Shown here: positions 43,147 to 51,846 of the stretch, one piece after another
Position numbering within the stretch: position 1 is the stretch's first letter
Layout of the letters: each line of letters starts with the position of its first letter
DNA from: CSP1-5 sp964558395
GTDB lineage: Bacteria > Methylomirabilota > Methylomirabilia > Methylomirabilales > CSP1-5
Reading direction: 5' to 3'
Assembly (NCBI GenBank): GCA_964558395.1
Contig: CAZLDS010000009.1
Location: 15,484 to 79,483, forward strand
DNA: 64,000 nt
Notes under the pieces: model-generated
Database searches by the model: none
Seen by the model: the letters and a program-made list of their open reading frames with translations, nothing else
What the model was told of the DNA's origin: nothing
Translations under genes and position numbers: made by a program

Positions 43147-43172
43147 GAGAATTTGGACTTCCTTCCCTTTAG
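43147..43172 (+). repeat. attR direct repeat (26 bp)
   Basis: Right copy of the 26-bp sequence at the treT 3' end. After it the sequence continues TTGACTTCC; joined to treT, the gene would end with the same residues and a TGA stop. Confidence 0.88.
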
Positions 43173-43215
43173 TTGACTTCCCTCGCTAGGTACGATATAG
43201 ACTGACTCTTGCTGC

Positions 43216-43293
43216 GGGGCCGTAGTGTAGCCTGGTTAACACGCCGGCCTGTCAAGCCGGAGATCGCGGGTTCAAGTCCCGTCGGCCCCGCCA
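43216..43293 (+). tRNA. tRNA-Asp (anticodon GTC)
   Basis: 78 nt including encoded CCA. Acceptor GGGGCCG/CGGCCCC, anticodon stem CCGGC/GCCGG around CTGTCAA (anticodon GTC), T arm GCGGGTTCAAGTCCCGT. It lies 43 nt after attR. Confidence 0.97.
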
Positions 43294-43381
43294 CCCAACG
43301 CCTGACACCTGGGTTACCACCTGTCTTTCAATCCGAAATCCCCAATCCGCAATCGGAATTCTCGGAGCTCGGACTTTCAAA

Positions 43382-44257
43382 TTAGTACGACATGGCGAAG
43401 CCGGCGGTGACGACGCCTGTAAAGTTGTCACCCGCGTTGATCGCTTTCGTGCTGTTCCCGAGGAAAAAGAAGTCCCCCTTCACATAGGCCTCCCACGAGC
43501 CGTAGTCGGCCGGGATAAAAGCCAGAGGCACGCTCGCCTTGATGCCGAGGTCAAAGTAGCCGAACGTGGAATCCTCACCGGTGTTGGGGTTTTCATAGTA
43601 ATCCCCGAGGCTTAAACCCAGTGTCAGTGGGAGAGAGAGTGTCACCGGGTATTTCTCGCCCTCAAACACGGTGTAGCTCGGCTCGAGGTCCAGCTGAAAG
43701 TACGTCCCGAGGTCGGGTCCAGTCGCCCCGGCACCCTGGATCTCGAACGCGACCAGGATGTGAGGTGACATGGCAAAGGGCCCCAGCAGGTCGCTATCAT
43801 CATAGCTGAGCCCAAACGCGATCTCCTGTGTTGAGCCGAAGGAATCGTTGGGGCTGGTGTAGAGGGTATAGACCGTATCTAGGCTAAAATCTTCAAACAA
43901 CCCGAAATTCAGCCCGGCGATAAAGTCGAACTCGTACCACGCCGTCGGATCGGCCGTCCCGGGTGATACCGACTGGATGCTGTTCCAGATCCCCAGCGTC
44001 GCACCCGCGCTCGTGAGTCCACTCGAGCCTTCATACAGGTTAAAGTTGACATCGGCCCACGGCTGGCCAATGAAGCCGTTTTTCGACTGCAGGAGCCCGC
44101 GGAAGAAATACGCGCTGGTGAAATCCATCCCGGCGTCGAACGAGACCTTGCCCGTGTTGGGTTCCTCGGCTGCGATTGCCGGCGTGCCGCATAAGAGAGT
44201 GGCCATCGCCAGCGCGCTGGCCACGAGAGCTATCCGTCCCCGCGTTTCTTGTCCCAT
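43382..44257 (-). CDS. TorF-family putative porin
   Basis: A 291-residue outer-membrane beta-barrel protein with signal peptide (ALVASALAMATLLCGTPAIA). The TorF/gcw_chp hallmark FTSAYFFRGLLQSKN follows the signal, and alternating amphipathic strands continue to a C-terminal aromatic residue (GFAMSY), the BAM recognition signal. AAAAGGAGG precedes the ATG. Substrate is unknown. It lies just downstream of the terminator of the amt operon and has its own orientation on the same strand. Confidence 0.85.
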   Translation of the reverse strand: MGQETRGRIALVASALAMATLLCGTPAIAAEEPNTGKVSFDAGMDFTSAYFFRGLLQSKNGFIGQPWADVNFNLYEGSSGLTSAGATLGIWNSIQSVSPGTADPTAWYEFDFIAGLNFGLFEDFSLDTVYTLYTSPNDSFGSTQEIAFGLSYDDSDLLGPFAMSPHILVAFEIQGAGATGPDLGTYFQLDLEPSYTVFEGEKYPVTLSLPLTLGLSLGDYYENPNTGEDSTFGYFDLGIKASVPLAFIPADYGSWEAYVKGDFFFLGNSTKAINAGDNFTGVVTAGFAMSY

Positions 44258-44302
44258 CTGGCTACCTCCTTTTCTTACGGGTGGCGACGTTCTACGTAGA
44301 GA

Positions 44303-44335
44303 AAAAGAAAAGGGCGCCTCGTATCTGAGGCGCCC
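44303..44335 (-). terminator. Rho-independent terminator of the amt-flotillin-ANTAR operon
   Basis: GGGCGCCTC (44312-44320) and GAGGCGCCC (44327-44335) pair perfectly over 9 bp with a 6-nt loop. On the minus strand TTTTCTTTTTC follows. Only 51 nt separate it from the end of the ANTAR gene. Confidence 0.92.
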
Positions 44336-44386
44336 TTGCCTCCCCTTCCCCCTGCGCCGTTGCAGGGGCGGTGCCTTACTCTGCGG

Positions 44387-45001
44387 TCAACGCTCCGCTC
44401 GCGCGGGCTTCGCAGCCGTCGAAACGTCCGCGACGGCTTCGGCAACCAGAATGGCCTCGGCAATCTGCTGCATGGGGGTCCGGGTCTTCATGCTTTGCCG
44501 TTGGATGGAGTGAAAGGCCTCCGCTTCGGTGATCCCCTGCCGGGCCATGAGCAGCCCTTTGGCCCGTTCGATCTTCTTGCGGGCCTCGAGGGCTGTTCGC
44601 ATATGCTGGTTATCCTTCCAGAGCGCCATGAACTCCCGGAACCTGGCGATGGCCAACTCGATGGCTGGCTGCAGCTCTTGTCCACGCACCGGCTTGACCA
44701 GGCAGGCCATCACGCCTGCCTGGGTGGCCTGGCGGATCATCGTGGCGTCGAGCTGGCGGGCCAGGAGGATGACGGGGGTCGGGGCCTGCTTCAAGATATG
44801 CGTTGCCGCGGCCATTCCGTTCGCTCCCTCCAAGTCCGCCGCCAGAAAGAGCAAGTCCGGTTGGAGCGTCTGGACGAGCTGCAATCCCTCGTCGATATCC
44901 CTCGCCTCCCCAACCACCGCGTAACCCAGCTCCCTCAGCGTCTCCTTGAGGAAGGTCCGCGCATACGCGCTGTCCTCGATGAGCAGCAGGCGATAGGACA
45001 C
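44387..45001 (-). CDS. ANTAR-domain protein with degenerate receiver
   Basis: A 204-residue protein: an N-terminal receiver-like domain (residues 1-120) and a C-terminal ANTAR RNA-binding domain (ARKKIERAKGLLMARQGITE). ANTAR proteins act as antiterminators at paired hexaloop hairpins, often for nitrogen genes. GTG 45001 (from VSYRLLLIEDSAYA) is chosen: GGGGAAG precedes it, and the longer frame to 45169 overlaps the flotillin gene. In the receiver the acidic pair (IED) and the lysine (ACLVKPV) are kept, but where the phosphoacceptor Asp is expected (PDLLFLAADLEG) there is Ala, and the Thr/Ser position (VILLARQ) is Ala too. It therefore probably does not use normal phosphorylation. Confidence 0.87.
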   Translation of the reverse strand: MSYRLLLIEDSAYARTFLKETLRELGYAVVGEARDIDEGLQLVQTLQPDLLFLAADLEGANGMAAATHILKQAPTPVILLARQLDATMIRQATQAGVMACLVKPVRGQELQPAIELAIARFREFMALWKDNQHMRTALEARKKIERAKGLLMARQGITEAEAFHSIQRQSMKTRTPMQQIAEAILVAEAVADVSTAAKPARAER

Positions 45002-45005
45002 GGTC

Positions 45006-46622
45006 TTACTTCCCCGAACCCTTGGCTGGCGCCGGGGGGGGGTGGGTCGCTTCCTGGGCCCCAGGGATCTGACCCGCCACCTTCTTGAGGATTCCTTCCG
45101 GATCCATCTTGGCGAAGTCGAGGAACTCTCTGAGGAGGGGGAGCGCTGCCCCGGCACTGAGGAAGGCATTCACCACCCGACCGATGCCGGATCCATCCTG
45201 GCCTGGTCCCTCGCCGTTCCCTCCACCCCAGCCGTGCACGTCCAACACCTTGATGCTGTCGATCTGTCGGGCCGGCGCCATCATCTCGCCTAGCATCTGC
45301 GGAGCCTGGTCGATAAAGCGCAGCAGGACATCCCGCTGAATGACTTTCTCTTCCAGGTTGTTCTCGCTCTGCACCATTTTGAGGCGGGCGGCTGCGTCCG
45401 CCTCTCCCTCCCGCTGCTTGGAGAGGGCCAGCCGTTCAATGGCGCGTGCCTTTTGCTCGGCGACCTCGTGTTCCCGGAGGGCCTGGATGAGGGCGATCGC
45501 CTTCTGTCGCTCGGCCGCCGCTCGCTCCGCCACCGTGATCACCTCCTGGGCCGCCTGCTCCTTGCTGGCGTCGGCCTCCAAGCGGCGCTTTTCCTCTTCG
45601 ATCCGCTGCCGCTCCTTAACCAGAATCGCGATTTCTTTGGCGCGCTTGGTCTCCTCGACCACGCGCTCCTTGTCGATCTCGGCGGTCTCTCGAAGCTCCG
45701 TCTGTTGCATCAGATAGGCCTCACGGCGGATCTCTGCCTCGCGGATCGTTTTTTCCTGGGCGATCTCTGCCTCGCGGACTGCCCGCTGCTTGGCGATCTC
45801 CGCCTCTCGAGACCGTCGCTCCTGCTCGTACCGGTACTCTTCCGTATCGGCTTTTTGCAGAGCCCGGTTCGTCTCCACCTGGCGAATCTGCTCGGCCTCG
45901 GCGAATTCCCGGTCCTGGTCGAGCGACAGCTTGAGCTTGACCGCCTCCACGTCTTTCCGCTTGATGGCCACCTCGGTGTTCCGTTCAATCTCGTTCCGCT
46001 CCCGGTTGCGTTGCGAGACCTGGGCGGAAATCTGGCGGAGGCCCTCCGCGTCAAAGATGTTGTTGGGATCGAGCTGAGCGCGGTCGGTCTGGTCGAGGTG
46101 AAAGAGCGAGACATCCTCGAGGCCGAGCCCGTTGAGCATCAACGGTTCCTGCAGGTCCCCCATGACGGCCAGGGCGAACCCACGGCGGTTCTCGTGCATC
46201 TGTTCCATCTCCATCCGCGCTGCCGCCGATCGCAGTGCCGACACCAACTTCTCCTCCACCAGTGACTGGATCCCCTCGGCGCTGAAGGACTTATCCCCCA
46301 AGCTGCGGGAGGCCCGTTCGATGCTCTCGGCGTCGGCGGTGATCTTCACGTAGAACTCGGTCCCGATGTCGACCCGCAGCCGGTCCTTGGTGATAAAGGC
46401 CTCCTTCTTCGCCTTGAAGACTTGAAGCTTGAACGTCTCGAGGGAGATCCACTGAATGCTTTGGACCCAGGGGAGCACCACGGCACCGCCGTCGATGACC
46501 ACCTTCTTGCCGCCCAAGCCGGTCCGGATGAAGGCCATATTGACCGGCGTCTTCACGTACCAGGCGGTGAACGCCGCGATGGCAATCCCTGCTAGGATTA
46601 AAAGTAAAATAATCCATCCCAT
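45006..46622 (-). CDS. Flotillin-like SPFH/Band 7 membrane protein
   Basis: A 538-residue flotillin-like protein. One N-terminal membrane helix (WIILLLILAGIAIAAFTAWY), an SPFH/Band 7 domain (about residues 30-220), then a very long Glu/Ala/Arg/Lys-rich coiled coil (about 220-430, with blocks such as REAEIAKQRAVREAEIAQE) and a short C-terminal segment. Flotillins organise membrane microdomains and stabilise membrane protein complexes. GGAGGAG precedes the ATG. It lies 30 nt behind amt and 4 nt before the ANTAR gene, so it may scaffold or regulate the ammonium transporter; that link is inferred from the operon only. Confidence 0.9.
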   Translation of the reverse strand: MGWIILLLILAGIAIAAFTAWYVKTPVNMAFIRTGLGGKKVVIDGGAVVLPWVQSIQWISLETFKLQVFKAKKEAFITKDRLRVDIGTEFYVKITADAESIERASRSLGDKSFSAEGIQSLVEEKLVSALRSAAARMEMEQMHENRRGFALAVMGDLQEPLMLNGLGLEDVSLFHLDQTDRAQLDPNNIFDAEGLRQISAQVSQRNRERNEIERNTEVAIKRKDVEAVKLKLSLDQDREFAEAEQIRQVETNRALQKADTEEYRYEQERRSREAEIAKQRAVREAEIAQEKTIREAEIRREAYLMQQTELRETAEIDKERVVEETKRAKEIAILVKERQRIEEEKRRLEADASKEQAAQEVITVAERAAAERQKAIALIQALREHEVAEQKARAIERLALSKQREGEADAAARLKMVQSENNLEEKVIQRDVLLRFIDQAPQMLGEMMAPARQIDSIKVLDVHGWGGGNGEGPGQDGSGIGRVVNAFLSAGAALPLLREFLDFAKMDPEGILKKVAGQIPGAQEATHPPPAPAKGSGK

Positions 46623-46652
46623 TGTCGCTCCTCCTCGCTTTCCCCCTCGGGA

Positions 46653-48515
46653 TCAGCGCTCCGCCGTGACCACGGCCTCTTCGATGCCGTACATGTACAG
46701 CAGGTTCTCCACCGTTTCCCGGAACTGGTCCGGGTTCCCCTTCTTGAAAGAGAAGGAATCGTCGCTAAAACGTGGGGTGTGTTCATACATCTCATTAAAG
46801 TCCCGAGGCGTGTTGGGATAGTCGTGACAGAGGCGCTGCCACATGTCCCGCAAAACTCGCCTGTCCACGCCCCGCACCACGATGCGGAACGGCTGTTCCT
46901 TGGTGGCCGGCCCCGCCGTAGCGACGGGAGCGGCAGCCGCCCGGAACGGCTCGGCCCGGCCGGCACCAGGTGGCGTGCGGGACACGCCAGGACGGGGTGG
47001 GATCCGCGTCCCTCCTCCGGCGGGGATGAAAGCCGCGGCAGGACGGCGCGTGACCTCTTCCGGTGCGGGCTCGGGCTTCCTTCCCCCGGGAGCTGCGGCC
47101 ATCCCAGGCGCAGTGGCGCCCAGTCGCATGCGGCCTGAGGACGCGATCTGGAAGTCGGGATACGCTAACAATCCGTGCTCGTTAATGTCCAGACCCTCCA
47201 TCTCCTCCTCGGCGGGAACCCGAATGCCCAGGAGGCCCTTGAGGAGTCCCCAGCCGACAAGAGAAGCCGGGAAGATGAACGCGCCCACTGCGAGCACCCC
47301 GATCAACTGTGCTTGGAAGAGCCCCGACCCGCCGCCAAAGAAGAGTCCGTTGCCGGTGGTACCGGGGCTAAATACGTCCTGGGCGAACAGGCCGACCGCG
47401 ATGGTGCCCCAGGCGCCGCAGGTCAGGTGAGCGGAAACCGCCCCAACCGGGTCGTCCAGCCTGATGCGATCGAAAAACAGCACCGAGAGGACCACGAGGA
47501 TCCCAGCCACAAGGCCAATCGCCAGCGAGCTCCCCAGGCTGACAAAGGCACAGGGGGCCGTGATGGCGACCAGGCCGGCCACGCCGCCGTTCAGCCCCAT
47601 CGTCAGATCCGGCTTGCCCAAGAGGACCCACGCTGTGAAGGTGGCGGCAATCACCCCCGCGGCCGCGGCGGTGTTTGTGGTGGCGGCGATGTGGCCGATA
47701 GCCCCCGCATCCGCCGCCATGGTACTGCCCGGGTTAAACCCGAACCACCCGAACCACAGTATAAAGACGCCCAGTGTGGCCGAGGTGAGGCTGTGGCCGG
47801 GAATCGGGTTGATGCGCCCATCCTTTGTAAATTTGCCGATGCGGGGCCCCAGCATGATGGCCCCAGCAAGTGCCGCCCACCCGCCGACCGAGTGGACCAC
47901 GGTCGAGCCGGCAAAGTCCCACATCCCGCGTTCGGCAAGCCAACCGCCCCCCCAGATCCAGTGGCCCGTGATCGGATAGAGCAGGCCTGCCATGAGAAAG
48001 GAAAAGAGGAAGAAGCTACTGAACTTGATCCGCTCGGCGACGGCTCCCGAGACGATCGTCGCCGCGGTACCGGCAAAGACCATCTGGAAAAGGAATTTCG
48101 CTTCCAAGGGCACGCCGGTCCAGCTAATGGCGCTATAGACGCCTTGGTAGGCATCTCCGGTGGCCGGGCTGTTGTCCGCGCCGCTCAGAAACCACAGTCC
48201 TTTCAGGCCCATAAACCACGAGCCGTCTCCAAACATGATGCCCCAGCCCACGACCAGAAAGCCGATGGCTGTGATGGCGTACACCACAAAATTCTTCGCG
48301 AGAATATTGACGGTGTTCTTGGCGCGGGAAAAACCCGACTCGAGCAGGGCGAACCCCGCGGCCATGAACATGACGAGAAAAGCGGTGAGCAGGGTCCACA
48401 CGGTGTCAATGGCCACCTTGGATGCGGCCTCTTCGGCGGCAAAGGCGACCCCTGGGAGAAGAATCATCTTGCATGCTACCAGTCCAACGGTGCGTGCCCC
48501 TTTCCTCCAAGTCAC
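46653..48515 (-). CDS. amt: Ammonium transporter (Amt) with unusual C-terminal extension
   Basis: A 620-residue protein. GTG 48515 is preferred (GGGAGGGAC before it, signal peptide then VTWRKGARTVGLVACK); the frame runs to 48647. Residues about 20-450 are a complete Amt channel with 11 helices: WGIMFGDGSWF, DFAGSTVVHSVGG, FNPGSTMAA and HLTCGAWGTIAVGLF, including the twin-histidine pore positions (VVHSVGG and SAHLTCG). The canonical cytosolic tail (LRVPAEEEMEGLDINEHGLLAY region, in parts) is present. It is followed by a Pro/Ala/Arg-rich linker (about 60-70 residues) and a distinct 75-residue domain (PFRIVVRGVDRRVLRDMWQR to the end) that does not look like GlnK/PII. Function of the extension is unknown. 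Confidence 0.9.
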   Translation of the reverse strand: MTWRKGARTVGLVACKMILLPGVAFAAEEAASKVAIDTVWTLLTAFLVMFMAAGFALLESGFSRAKNTVNILAKNFVVYAITAIGFLVVGWGIMFGDGSWFMGLKGLWFLSGADNSPATGDAYQGVYSAISWTGVPLEAKFLFQMVFAGTAATIVSGAVAERIKFSSFFLFSFLMAGLLYPITGHWIWGGGWLAERGMWDFAGSTVVHSVGGWAALAGAIMLGPRIGKFTKDGRINPIPGHSLTSATLGVFILWFGWFGFNPGSTMAADAGAIGHIAATTNTAAAAGVIAATFTAWVLLGKPDLTMGLNGGVAGLVAITAPCAFVSLGSSLAIGLVAGILVVLSVLFFDRIRLDDPVGAVSAHLTCGAWGTIAVGLFAQDVFSPGTTGNGLFFGGGSGLFQAQLIGVLAVGAFIFPASLVGWGLLKGLLGIRVPAEEEMEGLDINEHGLLAYPDFQIASSGRMRLGATAPGMAAAPGGRKPEPAPEEVTRRPAAAFIPAGGGTRIPPRPGVSRTPPGAGRAEPFRAAAAPVATAGPATKEQPFRIVVRGVDRRVLRDMWQRLCHDYPNTPRDFNEMYEHTPRFSDDSFSFKKGNPDQFRETVENLLYMYGIEEAVVTAER

Positions 48516-48926
48516 GTTTTGTCCCTCCCTTCCGAGACGTCTTTGGGGGAAAATACAGGTCTCCAGCTGTCGCGTTTTACCAAGGATTTGTAAATGGATG
48601 AGCATGCAGCATGCCAGTCGAGGTACGGAATCGTAACCCGCTGACAATGCAGGGAAAGTTGACCAAAGGGGGGGAGCACGATGGGAGGTTCATCGCTTAA
48701 AAAGAGGGCAGAAAGTTGGCCTCTGGGCGCGGGCTGCTTACGGCATAAGCAATTTAGCCGGTTTGCCTTGACAGGGCAGGCGCTGAGGGATATAGGCTGT
48801 CAACTATCGCCAGATTTCGGATTGCGAATTTCGAATTTCGGATTGAAAGGCAAGCGTATGTTTGGAAAATCCGAAATCCGCAATCCCAAATTCGAAATAT
48901 CCCCGTTCATCGGATAGGGGGATGCA
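48516..48926. repeat. Intergenic region with word-like simple repeats
   Basis: The divergent space between amt and the MATE gene. At 48810-48900 two arms built of the words GGATT, TTTCG and AATTTCG form a long imperfect inverted repeat (GATTTCGGATTGCGAATTTC and its approximate complement). An AGACGTCT dyad lies in the amt leader near 48535. No gene is seen, and no certain ANTAR target hairpins could be identified by eye. Confidence 0.5.
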
Positions 48927-50297
48927 TTGACCCAGGAGAAGGTCCTCGCGGAAACAGAGATCCGAAGAGAGGTCCTCCGCCTGGCACTGCCCGTCGCCGT
49001 TGCCAACCTCCTCCACCGAATGGTGACTGCGGTGGATGTCTTTCTGGTCGGCGGACTCGGCGCGCCGGCCCTGGCGGCGGTCGGGCTCGGCCAGCTGCTA
49101 ATCTTCATCAGCTTGACCATCGTGTGGGGGATCAGCACGGGAACCATGGTCACCGTCGCTCAGCATTGGGGAGCGGCCCGGCGGGTGGACGCTGGACGCA
49201 TAGCCGTGCACGGCCTCCTCGCAACGCTCGTCTTCACGATCCCACTGGCGCTGATCGGCATAATCTTCGCCGCGGACGCCGCGCGATTCCTGGGGGCGTC
49301 GGCCGCGGTACAGATCCTGGTGACCGAGTACTGCCAATGGGTCTTTCTGGCGTTCCCCGTCACCGGCTTCGCGTATGTCCTCATCGCCACGATGCAAGCG
49401 GCCGGTGATACACGAACGCCGATGTGGATTGTCCTGATCCTGAACCTGGTGCACATCGGCCTGGCCGTTCCCTTGATCTACGGATATCTGGGTCTCCCCA
49501 GCCTTGGGGTTCAAGGGGCCGCGATCGCGGTCGCATGCGCCGAGATCGTGGGGGTCGGGCTCCTGTGGTGGCAGGGATGGGCCAAAGGGTATCTGGCCAA
49601 AGGGAGGTGGGATACGACCTGTATGCGCCCTATCGTCAGGGTGGGCTGGCCCGTTGCGATTGATCGGATGGTATGGCAGGCGGGGCAGGTGGTCTATTCC
49701 AAGATCCTCCTCATCTACGGGACCGCGGCGTTCGCCACACACCATTTGGGAGTGAACATCGAATCGCTCTCCTTTATGCCGGGGTTGGCGCTGGGCGTGG
49801 GGGCCGCGACCTTCGTCGGGCAAAGCGTGGGGGCCGGGGATTTCCTCCGCGCCCGCATGGGGATGGCGGAGACCAACCGGTTGGGGATGATGTTCATGGG
49901 CGCCATGGGTGTCCTCTTTTTCCTCTGTGCAGAGCCCCTGATCCGTCTGTTTACGACAGACCCGGCATTGATCCGCCTTGGCGGCATCTTTCTGCGGATT
50001 GCTGCCGTGAGTCAGATCCCCCTCGCAGTGACGCTCGTGCTTCAGGGAGCGCTCCGGGGGGCAGGAGATACTCCGTATATCCTGCGGGTGACGACTCTCG
50101 GCATCTGGGGGGTTCGGGTCCCTGTCGCCGCGGCCGCGGCGTGGATGGGCCTCAGTGTCGCCTATGTCTGGTGGGCTTTCCTCCTAGACTGGCTGGTCCG
50201 CATGGTCGTCCTGCAGCGGCGTTGTCGTTCCACGCAGTGGGAGAGAAAACACGCAGAGATCGTTCCGATCGCCCCCAGTCCGATCGATGGCGATTGA
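48927..50297 (+). CDS. MATE family efflux transporter
   Basis: A 456-residue membrane protein with 12 helices in two similar halves. Family blocks: the N-terminal LRLALPVAVANLLHRMVTAV, the VGLGQLLIFISLTIVWG helix and in the second half RVGWPVAIDRMVWQAGQVVY. It exports cationic compounds using a sodium or proton gradient. The start is TTG at 48927 (MTQEKVLAE); no ATG in frame nearby suits. It ends 11 nt after the earliest possible start of the methyltransferase gene. Substrate unknown. Confidence 0.9.
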   Translation: MTQEKVLAETEIRREVLRLALPVAVANLLHRMVTAVDVFLVGGLGAPALAAVGLGQLLIFISLTIVWGISTGTMVTVAQHWGAARRVDAGRIAVHGLLATLVFTIPLALIGIIFAADAARFLGASAAVQILVTEYCQWVFLAFPVTGFAYVLIATMQAAGDTRTPMWIVLILNLVHIGLAVPLIYGYLGLPSLGVQGAAIAVACAEIVGVGLLWWQGWAKGYLAKGRWDTTCMRPIVRVGWPVAIDRMVWQAGQVVYSKILLIYGTAAFATHHLGVNIESLSFMPGLALGVGAATFVGQSVGAGDFLRARMGMAETNRLGMMFMGAMGVLFFLCAEPLIRLFTTDPALIRLGGIFLRIAAVSQIPLAVTLVLQGALRGAGDTPYILRVTTLGIWGVRVPVAAAAAWMGLSVAYVWWAFLLDWLVRMVVLQRRCRSTQWERKHAEIVPIAPSPIDGD

Positions 50298-50328
50298 GGA
50301 GTCCGATCGAAGGACGAGAGTCTTCCGG

Positions 50329-51108
50329 ATGAGAGAGAACCACAGAGAGATCGTCGCCAGAGAATTTGGCAAGCAGGCGCACCGCATTGGAGACCCCGAT
50401 CATACCGTGGCGAGCCCGGTGCACCTGGGCTGGATGGTGGAGAATCTCGACCTGGAGTCACACTGGGCCGTGCTGGATGTAGCGGCCGGCACCGGGCTGC
50501 TCGGCCGGGCGATTGCTCCCTACGTGAAACACGTGATCGCAGTGGACGCGACCTCCGAAATGTTGCGCGAGGGGAGACGTCAGGCGGAACACGACGGCCT
50601 CGCCAACATTGTCTTTGAGCCGGGGCGTGCCGAGGCATTACCGTATCCGAACGATGCGTTTGATCTAGTCGTCAGTCGCTTTGCAATGCATCACTTTGAG
50701 GATCCACGCCTGCCGATGGCCCAGATGGTGCGCGTCTGTCGCCCCGGCGGAACCGTCGCCGTGATGGATTTGGTTGCCCCTCAGAACGAGATCGTGGCGC
50801 GGGCATATAACCGCGTGGAACGCATGCGCGATCCCGCGCATTCGCGGGCGCTCTCGTTCGAGGAGTTGCGCACACTGGTCGGGAATGCAGGGTTGGACCT
50901 CGTGTATACCGTCTCCCGTGACGTCGAAGTCCGTGTCGATCGCTGGTGCGAATTGACGCAGACGGCACCCGACGTCCGCCGGGCCATTGTTGAGGCACTG
51001 ACCCAAGAGCTCGAAGGTGCACCCACCTCGGGCATGCGCCCGTTTTACCGGGATAATGCGCTGATGTTTGTGCACACATGGGTTATCGTCGTTGGAGGGA
51101 AACCATGA
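50329..51108 (+). CDS. Class I SAM-dependent methyltransferase (UbiE-like)
   Basis: A 259-residue methyltransferase from ATG 50329 (MRENHREIVAREFGKQA), the usual family start. An alternative ATG at 50287 adds 14 residues and overlaps the MATE gene. Motif I is VLDVAAGTGLLGRAI, then VDATSEML, the motif II region FDLVVSRFAMHHFEDP and the motif III region RPGGTVAVMDLV. It resembles ubiquinone/menaquinone-type and other small-molecule methyltransferases. The stop overlaps the DinB start (ATGA). Confidence 0.88.
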   Translation: MRENHREIVAREFGKQAHRIGDPDHTVASPVHLGWMVENLDLESHWAVLDVAAGTGLLGRAIAPYVKHVIAVDATSEMLREGRRQAEHDGLANIVFEPGRAEALPYPNDAFDLVVSRFAMHHFEDPRLPMAQMVRVCRPGGTVAVMDLVAPQNEIVARAYNRVERMRDPAHSRALSFEELRTLVGNAGLDLVYTVSRDVEVRVDRWCELTQTAPDVRRAIVEALTQELEGAPTSGMRPFYRDNALMFVHTWVIVVGGKP

Positions 51109-51617
51109 AGACATTCACCTCTCTGTTAGAAGAGGCGCTCGAGGGCTGGAGCGACGCCCGCCAGGGCTTGAGTGCGGAAGCCGAGAATATGCCAGCCAGA
51201 CAGTTCGAATTTCGCCCCACACCCACCGTCCGCAGCGTCAGAGAAGTCATCGTCCACATTCTTGAAGTGGCCATGATGATGACGGGTGAGCTGACGCGCG
51301 TGGACACAAACTTTCACCGGGCGCCCTGGCCAAAGCTGCTCGGCATGTATGCGCGGCCGGCCCATCGGGTCAAGACCAAGGCCGATGTGGTGAAACTGCT
51401 CAAATCACAGTTCACGCAGGCCGAGAAGCAGTTTCGCAAGGCCGGTGAGCTGCACATGTTGCAGTTGATTGAGCGATTTGATGGAGAACTCGGGACGCGG
51501 CTGGCGTGGCTGCACCATGGGATTGCCCACGAAATGTATCACACGGGGCAATTGACCGTGTATCAGCGACTCATGGGGATCGAGCCCGCCCTCACAAAAA
51601 GGATCAGGGGAGGCTAG
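51105..51617 (+). CDS. DinB family protein
   Basis: A 170-residue four-helix DinB/YfiT fold. The metal-binding histidines appear in VHILEVAMMMTGEL and in the C-terminal WLHHGIAHEMYHTGQL (H-x3-H). GGAGGG precedes ATG 51105, which overlaps the methyltransferase stop; the longer frame from 51078 is rejected. The DinB fold is found in thiol-dependent transferases such as bacillithiol and mycothiol S-transferases. Substrate unknown. Confidence 0.87.
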   Translation: MKTFTSLLEEALEGWSDARQGLSAEAENMPARQFEFRPTPTVRSVREVIVHILEVAMMMTGELTRVDTNFHRAPWPKLLGMYARPAHRVKTKADVVKLLKSQFTQAEKQFRKAGELHMLQLIERFDGELGTRLAWLHHGIAHEMYHTGQLTVYQRLMGIEPALTKRIRGG

Positions 51618-51846
51618 CGATGAGCGTGCCGAATCGCTGGTGGTGAGCCTCTGCCCTGAGCGCGTCGAAGGGCTGTCGAACCAGTAAATAGTCGAGAGGG
51701 CGACCAAAATTTTGAAATTCGAATTTCGAATTTGGTAGGTCACCGGACTTCCGACGTCGGACCTGGGACGTTACAGCGAATTGCGGATTTCGGTTTTTTG
51801 AACTTCGGACATCGGACTTCGGACATCGTATCTCGGACCCTGGACG
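51618..51846. repeat. Intergenic repeat cluster
   Basis: Contains a degenerate copy of the GTCGAA-type dispersed repeat (51645-51690), an AT-rich AAATTCGAATTTCGAATTT palindrome (about 51716-51736) and word-like repeats of CGGACTTCGGACATC (51785-51845). No gene. Confidence 0.6.

Larger units (their letters stand above)
41178..43172. mobile_element. Decayed integrative element in the 3' end of treT
   Basis: A 26-bp sequence (starts GAGAATTTGG, ends CCCTTTAG) occurs at 41178-41203 and again, identical, at 43147-43172. The left copy is the end of treT. Deleting one copy with everything between rebuilds treT as ...FS-TGA, so these are attL and attR of an insertion. Inside lie a tyrosine recombinase remnant whose stop codon is in attL, a lipoprotein gene, about 390 nt of non-coding or decayed DNA, and an excisionase-like HTH gene near attR, the classical layout. 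The content is lower in GC than the flanks. The element lacks an intact integrase and is probably fixed. Confidence 0.88.

Noticed and set aside
47175..48593. 472-codon plus-strand ORF
   Set aside because: It is antisense to the ammonium transporter, with His/Gln/Arg-rich low-complexity sequence.
48516..48600. ANTAR target hairpins in the amt leader
   Set aside because: No pair of hexaloop hairpins with conserved A and G loop bases could be found by eye; only an AGACGTCT dyad.
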